Assembly (NCBI GenBank): GCA_027924585.1
Contig: BSBM01000779.1
Span: forward strand, 15,544,001-15,608,000
Length of the DNA: 64,000 nucleotides
DNA from: Larix kaempferi
Taxonomy: Eukaryota > Streptophyta > Pinopsida > Pinales > Pinaceae
Reading direction: 5' to 3'
The notes under the pieces were generated by a model. The model had not been told where the DNA came from and searched no databases. It worked only from the letters and a program-made list of their open reading frames with translations. How positions within the stretch are numbered: position 1 is the first letter of the stretch; every line of letters begins with the position of its first letter. The position numbers and the translations under genes were made by a program. Shown here piece by piece: positions 1 to 11,200 of this stretch.

Positions 1-2152
1 GCTGGAAAAAGTGTTCAAACAGTGAGCAAGAAAAGTGTTCAAACAGTGAGCAAGAACACAAAAGCAATGGGGTGGAAGAGACCCCAAAAGGTGGTGAAAA
101 GAGGGTTGAAGAAAAACGAGAAGGAGAGGGAGAAGTCGGACGAATGCAAAGGCAAGGAAAAAGATGAGAGGGAAGAAGAGAGGCCAAAACGAAGGGAAGA
201 AGGGCTTAGAAGAGGGAGGAAGCCAAAGGATGGATCAATGGGGTTTAGGGCTTCTCAATAGTAACTAGTAACCAGAATGTTTAAGGGTGGAACTTGGATC
301 AAGAAAAAACTCCTTGCGCTTCTTTCTTTAGGAACAATCCCAACGTTTGTAGATCCTGAAAGACAACAATGTTAAAGCAAACCACTTGCAATAATGAAGA
401 TGAGCTAGATGCAGCTGTGCTCACACCCCTCTCCAAATGGCAAGACCTATCCAAAACAAACAGCTTGAAACACAGTGAGATCAAATAGAGATACTAGTGT
501 GCTAAGAACATAAAGATTTTATCAACATTGGTACATCTGAATACTTCTTGTTCATATAATCTTGACAAACTTGCATAATAAATCAACTTGACAACTGCAA
601 ATGATAGATCTTATGTTCTATAAAATAGACTTCTAAAGCTAGTTTATTTGATCATTCACATAAACATAAACTGAAAGTATGGAAAGAAATCACCTCACAA
701 GAGGTACATTCACCAAAGTAGCACAAATCGCATGGACCTCCAAAGTCTAACTTTATTCCAATAGCAAAAGCAAATAGCAAGTACAAAATTCTCCAAAGTA
801 ATATTACATCCAAAAGTCCATCCTAAAAGAGAGCAAAGAGCCTCTCTTTATACAAAACTAAGAGCCCAATACCCTAATTCGAATTGGCAATCAAGAGAGC
901 CAAATGGCACAGACATGAAGTCGAATTCCTCATCAAATCCAAGCTTGGAGAGATAACTCAACAAACAACTCGTGTTGAAGTAAATGAGAGTGGGGAGGTG
1001 GCCTCCACCTTGGCAAGGCGCCCCCCACTCCTCCATAGGAAGTATCACCAACCCAATGCGTGAATGCCAAGTGTAGAATGCGTGAGCTTGAGGAGAATGC
1101 GTGAGCTCATGAGGGAGACCAAGCTTTGAGTTGAAGTAATGATAACTCGAGTTCTTTGAAAGGAGCCAAGCTTGATGATGCCACAAACTTAGGAGGGCGC
1201 CTACCATAGCATTAAATGCAATTCAACCATCCATTAATTAGCTGCCACATAACCAAATCGTAAATTTGCATGAAGGTTGTCCACATGAGGGATGCTCACG
1301 TCACTCCTTAAATCTAATTCGCTTATCCAAACTTGGATTTAGCATGTGCCTTATATCTTTTATGTGGGTCATACACTTTATTAAATCACTTAGCCACCCT
1401 TTCCATAGATTTTTATGATCATTTCTGTCCTTTTTCAATTTTTTGGACTTGTGCATTTTGTGTTTTTCTGGCAATTAAATGCCAAAATGATGCATTTTTA
1501 GCCAAAACTCCCCCAGAGGTGACATAATCGCCCAGAAACTGAAGAATGAGGGCGCTAGGGTAAAGAGGACGCTCTGAGCATCAAAACGAGCCTCCCCACG
1601 CCCAATTCCGCCTCCGGATGAGGTTTTTATCACAACTTGAAAATTTTCATTTAAACCATTAAAAAATTGTCTAAATTACGGAAAAAATTATTTTTGCCGG
1701 AATCAAACGAAACTCCTAGGGGACCTAGTGCATGTTCATACGATTCAATCGAGATGGCTAACACGTAAAAAATCCTAGACACAAGACTCTAATAACCACC
1801 TTAGGTTTTGACCACCACCATGGAAAATACTCCATCTTTGGAGGTTTGAGTGAAAAACTCAGGGATTATACACCACTGATGAGTAGTGCATAATTCCTAA
1901 GGAAAAAACACTTTAGAGTATCCCCCAAATGGATAAACCTAAGGATAGCCGAGTCTTTTATAAAAGGACCCCGTTTAGACCAACTTTTTACAAATTCCCC
2001 ATGGGGGTATGAACGTGCAGTTATTACAAATGGGACAAAATTGCCTCGAAAATGACTTCTGAACTTCTGAACACTGATGATGAACATGAATCATGTTCAA
2101 TAAACTGGCGGCTCACAAGAAATTCAGCTATTGTACAAAATAGCTGGTAACA
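1..2152 (-). mobile_element. Long LTR, type B, truncated by the window edge
   Basis: This is the 5' two kilobases of a long LTR on the minus strand. Read in reverse it begins TGTTACCAGC at 2152 and is collinear with the minus copy 13604-23070 and, inverted, with 35967-40223 and 42672 onward. Shared blocks include the palindrome at 2081-2099, the block around 1500-1640 (GC-richer, with gacgctctgagcatc), the run near 850-900 with aattcgaattgg, and a polyadenylation-like segment near 755 (reverse GGAATAAAGT..GACTTTGGAGG). The purine-rich repeats at 1-240 match those at 15900-16460. There is no coding capacity; the listed open frames are chance. Whether it is a solo LTR or the 3' LTR of a fuller element cannot be decided because its other end lies outside; gggac at 2153-2157 would be its flanking target copy. 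Confidence 0.75.
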
Positions 2153-3014
2153 GGGACCATGAGCCACCTTCTTTGGAGAGCCCATTGAAGGCTCTAGTCA
2201 GAGCCACAAGTGACATAGTTGAACATATACCTTGTGGACTAGCCAACAAGGAAGTGTGTGCATCCATGGATTGTGAGGACAGGTATATTACAGATGGTGA
2301 CATATCCATCCTGATGAATATGGTTGTCTATGGTTGTCATTGATGGCAACATTAATGACAAAGGCTTAAAGAATGGCAAAGAAGATGATGATGTGGATGG
2401 CTTGAAGAACACATGGCATAAGAACATGGCAAAAGTTGATTTGGTAGACAAGGTGATGGGCATTGGAACACCTACTGAGCCAAATGACTCATTCCGTGGT
2501 CACTTGTGGCTTGATGGGGTCATAAATAACCCTTAGATATTGCTCTTGATTGTCATGATGATCATGGACACATATGATGGAACCCAAGAAGTCCTTGAAC
2601 TAACTAAATGATGAAGACATGGCATACAACTGAAGGTTTGGGCCTTGGAACCCACACATCGTGGTATGTTGGATCTTGGAACCTTGCATATGGTGGCTTG
2701 ATATGCAAACTCTTACTCTTGTTAAAGAACTCATGAAGATCATGAATATGGTGTCTTTGAAGAAATCTTGAAGTGCTTATGAAGGTTTGAAGAAGTCTTG
2801 GTTGATATGTTGAAGCCCACAAGATTTGAAGAAGTCCATGTACAACATTTGCACAAGCCCTAAAGGCAAACTCCTTACATCCTTAAACATTGTGTCTTGA
2901 CGTGGCTTGGGAATGGTTCTTAGAGAGTTTCCTTGAAGTGGAGAGCTAATGGAGTAAATGACCCATAATGTGGTCATTTACCTTGATGGAGACATGAGTT
3001 AATAAAACTTAAAG
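2153..3014. other. Unassigned sequence, no gene recognised
   Basis: Sequence between the type B LTR and the copia-like region. Short plus-strand frames are open at 2131-2343 and 2324-2536, but they are interrupted and resemble no family I know. The composition is rich in tgaaga and catgg words. It may be the decayed interior of an older retroelement. Nothing else is seen. Confidence 0.3.
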
Positions 3015-3045
3015 AGTAAGCCGGCTGCTAACTGCCCCAAAACAT

Positions 3046-3391
3046 GAATTATGTTTAATATGGAAAATCAGCTTGCTAATTTAATTAACCAAGTGTAAAG
3101 TCGGCTCAACTTTAAAAGACAATTCATTATTAAATAAATAATATACACACATAGCAGGTCGGCTCAGTCAAAAGGGAGGACAAAACACAAATTAAAAAAA
3201 GGGGAATAGCAGGTCGGCGAATTATGTTTAATATGGAAAATCAGCTTGCTAATTTAATTAACCAAGTGTAAAGTCGGCTCAACTTTAAAAGACAATTCAT
3301 TATTAAATAAATAATATACACACATAGCAGGTCGGCTCAGTCAAAAGGGAGGACAAAACACAAATTAAAAAAAGGGGAATAGCAGGTCGGC
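3046..3391. repeat. Perfect 173 bp tandem duplication
   Basis: Positions 3046-3218 and 3219-3391 read identically by eye, each starting gaattatgtttaatatgg and ending agcaggtcggc. The unit contains three GTCGGC motifs and a run of A's. The lack of visible differences implies a recent duplication, or an assembly artefact, inside otherwise old sequence. It lies upstream of the TATA-like tataaataa at 3417 in the copia-like region, so the duplication would affect a U3-like segment. Confidence 0.9.
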
Positions 3392-4343
3392 TCAGGAAAA
3401 TTACAAAGAAAAACTAGTATAAATAACCAGTCAACGTCTTCATTTAAGGTAGAAGAATTCTGTGGTTTTTCTCTCTGAAATTTGGGTGGATAAAGGACCA
3501 CTGAGGCAGCCGCAGTAGGGAGCAGTCCACTGTGGAAAATGCAGGAGCAGTCTGATATTTTTTGACAGGCACAGTAACAAAAGAACAAGTCTGATATATC
3601 TCTGTAATTTTCAGGTGTACAGTGATCTGAGACAGCCACAGATGACTGAGGATTTTGAGGTGAAAATGAGTGCAAAATGAGAATTTCGGATAGCTGAGTA
3701 AGCTCTATTTTTGGGACAATTTGATGACTGCAGTGGAGCAGCAGGAGCAACATGCATAATTTTTGTCTATATCTTTGATTTTCTGGGCTTCATCAAAATG
3801 ATCATCTGGCTGATAATTTGAAGTGCATGATGCTGGGCATAGTAATGAGTGATAGTGGCAACAGATATTAATATGCTAGGGTAATGATGATGGACACAGC
3901 ATGATGCTGATCTAGGGCTGCAATGTGACATGATGCTGGTGTAATTTGTGGACAGTATGCTCTTGCTGAAGATGGGTTATGGTTTGGGACAGAATACTCC
4001 AGGAACAGGGTGCTGAAGAAATGCTACCAAACAGAATGATATGATGATAGATTGAATGCTCTTGAACAGAGAACAGATATGAAAAGTCATGGATAGAAAT
4101 TATGATGAATGCTCAGCTTGATATGTGCTGATGTGGACAGTATTAGAGACAAGTTGTTGATGGTTGACAAAAGTAATAAGTGCAGCAAATAAAGATCTGA
4201 TCCTGAGTTTCAGTAAGGTATACTTGCTAGGAGTAAAGTGCTTCAGCAATTTGTAAAACAAACAGGGATTCATGTTGTTGGTGTATGTAAATTTATAGAC
4301 TTGAGAAAAGTCTGATAGATCACTTGAAAGATTGTATTATTGA

Positions 4344-4442
4344 GGGTGTTGTAGCATCCCAGTCAGTTGTAGCTGACTGAACCATTCTGGTGGGTGGTGC
4401 CACCTTATGGGTTGTAGCCCATACTGGAGATTGAAGTCTCCA
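4344..4442 (+). other. Array of small hairpins with TTGTAG loops
   Basis: Several short inverted repeats follow one another. GGGTG-TTGTAG-CATCC lies at 4344-4359 with one wobble pair. CAGTCAG-TTGTAG-CTGACTG is at 4360-4379 and is perfect. GGTGG-TG-CCACC is at 4393-4404. ATGGG-TTGTAG-CCCAT is at 4407-4422 and is perfect. TGGAGA-TTGAAG-TCTCCA is at 4425-4442 and is perfect. The stems differ but the six-base loop TTGTAG/TTGAAG is kept, which argues for an RNA-level structure in the R region of the LTR transcript. The function is inferred only. Confidence 0.7.
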
Positions 4443-4674
4443 TTTATACAAAATTTACAAAGCTTATATCTTGTCTCTTGTAATGTGTTGATGCTTATAT
4501 GTCTTGCTTATTGAATGACAAGTGATATGGTAAAATAAATTGGTAAATGTTTTGTAGAAGAAGTGGAAATTGAAATTAAGTGTAGACTCACTGATTCACC
4601 CCCCCCCCCCTCTCAGTGAGCATTGTGTTTAACACATCCGAGATCCAAGTTCAGTTGACACCAGTGGAATGATT

Positions 4675-4800
4675 GATACAGTGGTACACACAGGACATAG
4701 GATGATACAGGATGGTCCAATAGTATGCAGTGGTATACAATGGTACACAGTAGTGTCCAGTGGTATGCAGAGTTGTCCAGTGGCACACAGTGGTATACAA
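4675..4800. repeat. Degenerate short tandem repeat (CAGTGGTAYACA type)
   Basis: Words such as cagtggtacaca, cagtggtatacaatgg, cagtagtgtcc and cagtggcacacagtgg recur with 10-20 bp spacing. The run ends just before an ATG at 4801 that opens a 109-codon frame to 5129; that frame matches no family I recognise. Confidence 0.6.
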
Positions 4801-5202
4801 TGGAGCTAAAAGGAGAGTCATACTCTCATTTGATAGTGCAGGGAGATTCCAAAGAAGAGCAATCCACCATTTTGCAGCAGTGCGTGGACTTTGGAGACTA
4901 TATTCTCCATAACAATAGTGCTTGTGATGATGGAGAGAGTATTGTTGAGAACCCGTGTGAGGAGACACTTTTTTATGCATACTATGGCAGAGGTGTAGTG
5001 TGGAGTCTAGGTGACTATTCAGATAGTCCATGGGCACATGGGGATGAGTTACATGGAGTGGTATATTCTTCAAAGATTGATCTCGATTGGAATATCACCA
5101 GATCAAACTTGGGACATTACATGCTATGAGAGAGACATATCCATTTTTGTTCTGATTTTGAGAAAACACCAAGGACAATGTTATTTTTAAGAGGGAGGTG
5201 AT
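4801..5202 (+). pseudogene. Short open frame and polypurine tract before a Ty3-type LTR
   Basis: The frame from ATG 4801 to the stop at 5127-5129 is acidic and has no recognised domain. It is followed by ttatttttaagagggaggtg at 5181-5200. A T-rich then purine-rich stretch directly before TGTAATACCCC is the usual 3' end of many plant Ty3/gypsy elements, so the frame may be a decayed end of a polyprotein or downstream internal sequence. This is inference from the polypurine tract. Confidence 0.4.
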
Positions 5203-6168
5203 TGTAATACCCCCAATTTTGACCCTCGAAATGTATTAAATCAGATTAGTTAAAATGGTGTAAATATACTAGTATGGATTCCTAGTGAGGAGCTCAAGGC
5301 CAGGCCCTGACTACTTAATGGCTAGGCATGTATAACGTAAATATTTCTATATGGGCCATGTAGTTGGCTTGTCATGATGACTAAAAATCTATGTAAATAT
5401 TATGTTGTAAAATAATAAAATGGTCCAAGATGACTGTGCAAAGAGCACTAGAGGAGCTATGATTCCTCTAAAGGGGAAGATGAAAGGGGGCTTATGGGAG
5501 ATGAAATCCTCTTTTGCCAAGTGACAGCCTTAGAATTGATCCATTCACTGTCATGTGCTTTAAATGAGTCAATTACTTCATTTTTTACTTATAAAATCCA
5601 ATCATTGAATGCGTGTGTGAAGTTGGTGGGAGAGTCTTCTCATGTAGTTATGGAAGCATGCGATGAATATATTTCTATGACAATTACAAGAGTCCTACCT
5701 TCTATGGTTAGAAGTAATGTCATATTTTCACCAAACTTATCATCTTCATTAGGTTCTATCACTCATTTTCCCATGCATAATTCACATACTACATAGCCTT
5801 CATGTTGTTTTCTCCATAGCCAGTTACCAAATTGTGAAATTAACCAGAATTAACATTGTGAAGAGGGAATTGTAGACATTTAAGGAAAGAGGATGGTTGT
5901 AGATGAGCATAGAGGCTGGGAAGGATAAGAACCTTTACCCACTATTTATTTGTTGTTCCTGGATGCTTGAGAAGCCATGAATTGATGTTATAGGAGGTTC
6001 TCTAAAAGCATATAGCAAGTTGGAATCTTTATGCACACACTGAAGAGCACTGTAAGGGTTGGGTACTCTGAGGGATTGTTGAGTAGAGAAAGAGTAGGCC
6101 TTCCTTGTGTTGTGTGGGGCAGTGGAAGAGAGTTCCATGGCTGGGATGGTTGAGTGAGATGTTTGTAG
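5203..6168 (+). mobile_element. Probable start of a Ty3-type 3' LTR, interrupted by hAT-1
   Basis: TGTAATACCCCCAATTTTGA at 5203 follows a polypurine tract and matches the common TGTAAYACCCC start of plant Ty3/gypsy LTRs. I could not find its 3' edge; it may end before 6160 or resume after hAT-1 at 30382. The rest of the stretch shows no gene; 5494-5796 is open but not coding-like. Confidence 0.4.
6161..6168. repeat. Target-site duplication of hAT-1, left copy
   Basis: gtttgtag here pairs with gcttgtag at 30374-30381; there is one mismatch in 8, as expected for an old insertion. Confidence 0.7.
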
Positions 6169-8294
6169 CAGTGTTGAAAACCTCGTCGAAAAATCAACAA
6201 CTTTTTAAAAAAATGCAATTTTTCTCTAAGCTGAAAAATTGACGGGTAAAAATCGTGATTTTTAAAAAAATCGTGAGAGCGCGACTTTTTGGTAAAGAAC
6301 GCGGGTCGATGGAAAAAATCGCCCATACCACCCAATCCACGGTTTAAGAGGAGAAAAGTCACTTTTTTTTTGTCATTTGCTTCATCTGATTGTTGGAGAA
6401 GGAGTGAGAAGGGCAAGAGGACACCATTAACCACTATGGAGGTGTTACGTGGTACTAGGACCAACGCACCTGCAGATGTGCCCCAGGGAGAGATGGTCAT
6501 TTTTTCCTGACTAGGAGGGGTGTTATCCAGCTTTTTCTGAGTGGGGGTTATGGCTAGACCCTTTGGTTTCTCCCCTAGGAGTACTATGGCTTAGTGGCAT
6601 TGTTGACTGTCTTATAAAAGGGCTTGAAGCCCTGAGGTTGGTGTCTGGGGCTCTCAGGGGTGGGTCACTGGGTCACATGACCCCCACCTTGTTTTATCAT
6701 TTCGGTGGCACTTTTTTCAGCAGTGAGGCTTATGTCTCTCCTCCAGGTCACCTTCCACACCCTCCCGGTTCTCCAGTACTACAACGCCCTCTCTCCTTGG
6801 TTGTCATTTGATGATGACGCCATCCTTCTTCCAGGCCTACATTGCTTGATTAGGGGGGGCATTGAGGGATTTTCACTACTATTGGGGTCAGATGGGGCAT
6901 GACGCTCCCCTCCCTCGCCACTCTAACCTTCAGTTCGGAGTGATTTGCTCATTTTTAGCTATTTTAGTCATTTTTTGGTAAACTCTGGGGAAAATGCCCC
7001 AAGTTACCCACAAATTTGATTATTTTATGTTATAATTTTAAGTTGACATGTTTTAATTTTAAATTGACATTTTAAAGCATGTAGACTTGGTTATTTTGTA
7101 AAAAGTGAGTGTGAGATCATATAAATACAATTTCCTTACTTCATTTTTACACAACTTATGGGATAAAATTCATTATGCTACTCTTTTACCCTAGAAGGGC
7201 CTTATGAAATGATGTGCACCTCTTGGAGGGATGATTCTTCTTGCTCTTGGATGAAGTTTTATGCTTTCTTTGTCTTACTAATGCTTTGTGGATGCTAGAA
7301 TGGTTGGAATAACTCATGCTCACGTAAGTCTTTTACATTTTTAAGGTTTGTTTGATGAATGGTAGGTCAATTTTGCATCTTGAATGATTGAATGATAGCC
7401 CTAGGGCTACATTCTCTTTGAATAAGGATTTTTCCTGCTATTCTATCCTCATTGCACACTAAAAGCGCTCTCAAGAGGAGGTTTTTACAAATTTTGGCCT
7501 TGGACCTCCAACTTTGCCCTAGTTTAGACTCTTGAAACAACCTCTAAACCAACCCTAGAGGTTGTTTCAAGAAGCCCTAAGCTAGTAGCAAGGACAATTA
7601 CCTCCAAGAGAAAGGCGTGTCACCTTCCTCTATAGCTAGGGTTTGGGGCAACATCCATTAAAACCCTAAGTTTGTCCATTTTCTCTACATCAAACCCTAG
7701 TTTGAATTTTTGTAGATATTATTGCTAAGTTAAACTTGCATTTTCATGTGTAATTTTGCATTTTCATGGTAGAATTAGGGTTAGAATTAGGTCTGCAATT
7801 TTATAACAAAAACCCTAAAAAAAACTTCATTTTTTGGCCTCCCTAAATTTTCGGCCCTAAAATCCCGCCCCTAAATTCTCACGACCCCAAAATTTCGGCC
7901 CTAAATTCTCACGGCCCTAAAATCTCACCCCTAAATTCTCGCTACCCTAAATTCTCGTGACCCCAAAATTCCGGCCCTAAAATCTCGCAGCCCTAAAATC
8001 TCGACCCTAAATTATCGTGGCCCTAAATTCTCACAACCCCAAAATTTCGGTCCTAAATTTTCGTGGCCCTAAATTCTCGCGACCCCAAAATTTTGGCCAT
8101 AAATTCTCGCGGCCCTAAAATTTCGGGCATGAAATCGTCGACCTATCTTTTTTAACCTTAAACAAACCTGTAAAATTGCCAAAACTACTATATAAGCACC
8201 ATCCTAACTCTCGCTGTTAATCTGTGTTTGACTCCATTAGAGGCACTGATCTATGCTTTAAGGTGTTTGGAAGGAATTTGGCATCTACTTGGCA
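6169..8294. other. 5' non-coding part of hAT-1
   Basis: Terminal and subterminal repeats occupy about 6169-6310. The rest, up to the inserted LTR at 8300, has no recognised coding sequence; short frames at 6289-6510, 6563-6811 and 6705-6902 are probably chance. It contains many ccctaa words from about 7480 and the minisatellite at 7836-8135. Some of it could be a further unrecognised insertion, because the corresponding part of hAT-2 (52882-54015) is only about 1.1 kb. Confidence 0.4.
7836..8135. repeat. Minisatellite built on CCCTAAA (telomere-like core)
   Basis: About a dozen copies of CCCTAAA(A/T)TT or CCCTAAAATC, each followed by CTCRC or TCGNN, recur every 15-20 bp and alternate with accccaaaatt variants. 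Typical units are ggccctaaattctcgcg and gaccccaaaatttcg. The heptamer CCCTAAA is the plant telomere repeat, but here it is spaced by other sequence. This is therefore a degenerate minisatellite rather than a true interstitial telomere tract. Confidence 0.8.
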
Positions 8295-8299
8295 GGTAC

Positions 8300-11200
8300 T
8301 GTTATCACACAACTTGTAGTTGCCCCAAATGATGAATCCTATACAGGATGGTAGAGGCGATAGGAAACCAAAGAGGTAAACCAAGAGGGCCTTGATTCCC
8401 AAGATGGATTGGTTCACGCTAATCGAGGCACTCTTCACTTGATGTTATCCAAGCCCTAGATAACAATGGGGGAGACCCAAATCAACTCTTGACAGGAGAG
8501 ATAACCAGAATACCAGATCAAATCAGATGAAAGAAGTACGTAAGGTGTAAGGTATAATGAACCCTAGATCTAAGGATGAAGTCACAAGATGAGTTAAGGT
8601 TGGATCAAGAGGCTTATGAGATATAGATATTGACCCAATATGATAGTACAGGTGACTTAAGAGTTTAAAAGAAGGATCCAAGATCAAGGCACTAGCAAAT
8701 GATCAAGATTTCTTTTGCCTTGGGAAATGTATCCAAGGTAGAAAGGTTAAAATTAAGATGAGGCTATCTAGTACCTTTAAATGAGACTTGATAGAAGAGT
8801 ATGACAATATCTAAGCATCACAAGTAAAAAACCAGCATCAAACAACCCAAAAAATGACTAAGTCTAGAAGTGCGCATGGATAAGGGAATAGTGCCTAGGG
8901 ATTTGGGCAGGATGGAGTCCTTTAGGGGTGATGCTCTAGGAAACCAACGTGGAGCTAGGCCTTGTTTAAAACCCAGAAATCGTTCGCCACGATTTTAAGT
9001 TGTTTGAGCTAGAGAATTTTTAGAAGGTTCTGCAGTTAGGGTTTTGACAGTGAAATGAAATGGCCAATGGTTTGGAACTTCAAATAAATAAAACAAGTGT
9101 AGATCTTACCCGAAAAATCTTGCAGATGCCTTGATGATGATGATCTATCTCTTCCCGATCAATTTGAGGTGATTTGAATGATTATCCAAGCTAAATCGAT
9201 TTTCCCAGAGAACCAAATGCGCCCTCCTCTCCTGCACAAGCAAACTACCGAAGTTAGATTTGACGCATTAAGAGAAAATGACTATAAAAACAAAAGACAT
9301 ATAAAATAGAAATCAAAGATCAAATGATACTATTGAAAACCCCCTGATATTAGCAGGTTCAAGAGAAACGAGTTGAGGAGCCCCCTGCAAAAACGTCCCA
9401 AGTGAAATCGCCTTCCTGCAATTAAACATTGTTTCCACAAAATATATTTTGGATTCACAACAAAATCTCAAATGCTAGGAAAAATAGACTTTCCAATCAA
9501 CATCTAAGAACACCCAACAAAGAAGATCCAAGAGCCTCAGCAAATATTTCTTCTATTATCAAATTCCAAGGGCCAAAGTCCCATTACAATGAGGGGGGTC
9601 TCTCCTTTAAATAGAAATGGGAGAGACCAAAACCCTAACCACCTTTTTAATGAGTGGTTGAGATCAAAAGATACATAAGTGATAATCAATGGCTAAGATG
9701 AGCCCAAATACAAATCACACAGATCAACTCAAAAATAGAGGGGTCCCACTCATTAAGTCGCCCTAGGGGGAACGTACCACATAAAAGTGACTAGACAACA
9801 TGACATAAGCTCATGCTGGGGCTAGGAGGTGTACTCATCCTTCTCTAGCATTTCCCCATGGCACAATAACATATGATGACTCATCAATAATAATATACTG
9901 TGACACATGGCCAAATCGTGCCCCCTCAAATACATAATAAAAATACAAAATAATAGCACAGAGTATGTGTGGGCCCCACTGGATGTTGTAGCCATAGTGA
10001 AAAAAATCAGCGAAAAATTGCGATTTTTTCTGGGTGCCGATTTTTCAGCCCAAAAAAATCGCGATTTTTCAAAAAATTGAACCCTGGAAAAAATCGAAAG
10101 AAAATCGGCGAAAATCGAGAAAAATCGGTAAGCAAATTTTGACCTTATTAAAGTACAATTTTTGCATTTTTTAATGCTTTCCATGGTTTGCCGATTTTTT
10201 CGACGATGTTGCCGATAAGATGTTTTCTAGACCCTAGCCGATTTTTTGCCGATGCCGATTTTTTCCGCTATGGCTGTAGCCTGCTCTGGAAAGTGTGGGA
10301 TGCATCACACACATCATCTAAACCAACCTCATGCCATTTCCTTTCCTCAATAGCCCAAATCCAATTTCTCAGTAACCATTTTTACCATTTTTATCCTTAG
10401 AAAAATCACTTGTGAAAAGAATAAAATGCTTGTAGCTCACTTCCTGGTACCTCGGGGCCAAAACTGACTGCACCAAAATGTCTGGGAGCATGGTAATTTG
10501 GTAGTAACAAGTGGTTGGACCCCATGCTTCCTCTATAGCGCCCTAGGTGAACCAAACAAAAATCCAACAGTGCTGCTAGGCCATTTTATAATGGCAAATC
10601 TGCAATAAAGTGATAATATGAGTACTATCTCATCTAGAAGTGCCTGAAACTGAAAATTGAGTATCCCAATGGACTCAGAAGGTCCAAATGTACTAGAGAT
10701 GAGTACCCATACACCCTTTGGCTATCTGTATAATCATCTGCAATCATAATCATGCTTGGACAAATAAAAATAATGGTCTCTAAATAATAATAATAATCAT
10801 AAAAACCATCAAACCATCATCTGAAACCTGTGTCTATTGCATGGAACCATCAAATGGGTATGCAAGGACCATAAATCATCAACATCAAACATCACTGGTC
10901 CAACTGGGTTTGACCGGGTCAAGGCTGATCAAAATGTGACCTAGGCTTAAATTGCCTGATGCTGCAAGTCCAAATGGTTAAAGCATGCTCATTTTAATCA
11001 TTCTAATAGCAAGAATCAAAGTATAGAGTAGCATTTAACTGGCGGTTTAAGCAATAATAACATCAAATATAAGTTAAAATAATGAATTACTCAAAATAGA
11101 ATCTCAAGAATATACTCATTTCATGGCCGTGATCACTTTGTTAGAATTGGGTGAAAGTGAAAAAATGCAAGGCAAGGATAAAGGGGTGACTATACTGACT

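Larger units (their letters stand above)
3015..4636 (+). mobile_element. Copia-like LTR region, 5' boundary uncertain
   Basis: The region has LTR features: a TATA-like tataaataa at 3417, a row of short hairpins at 4344-4442, a C-rich run (ccccccccccc at about 4598) followed by ctctcagtgagc, and an end gtgtttaaca near 4636. A C-run followed by ctctcagtgag just before the 3' LTR edge is, from memory, common in Ty1/copia elements of large-genome plants. No primer-binding site of the usual TGGTATCAGAGC form follows, and I could not find a matching 5 bp duplication, so the left edge is approximate and solo or truncated status is unknown. Confidence 0.4.

Noticed and set aside
3337-3753. 138-codon minus-strand frame
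   Set aside because: It lies within the copia-like LTR region overlapping the tandem duplication and has no recognisable motif.
4651-5073. 140-codon minus-strand His/Tyr-rich frame
   Set aside because: It is antisense to the CAGTGGTAYACA repeat and a short plus-strand frame; composition explains it.
7836-8135. True interstitial telomere
   Set aside because: The CCCTAAA units are never contiguous; each is separated by other bases.
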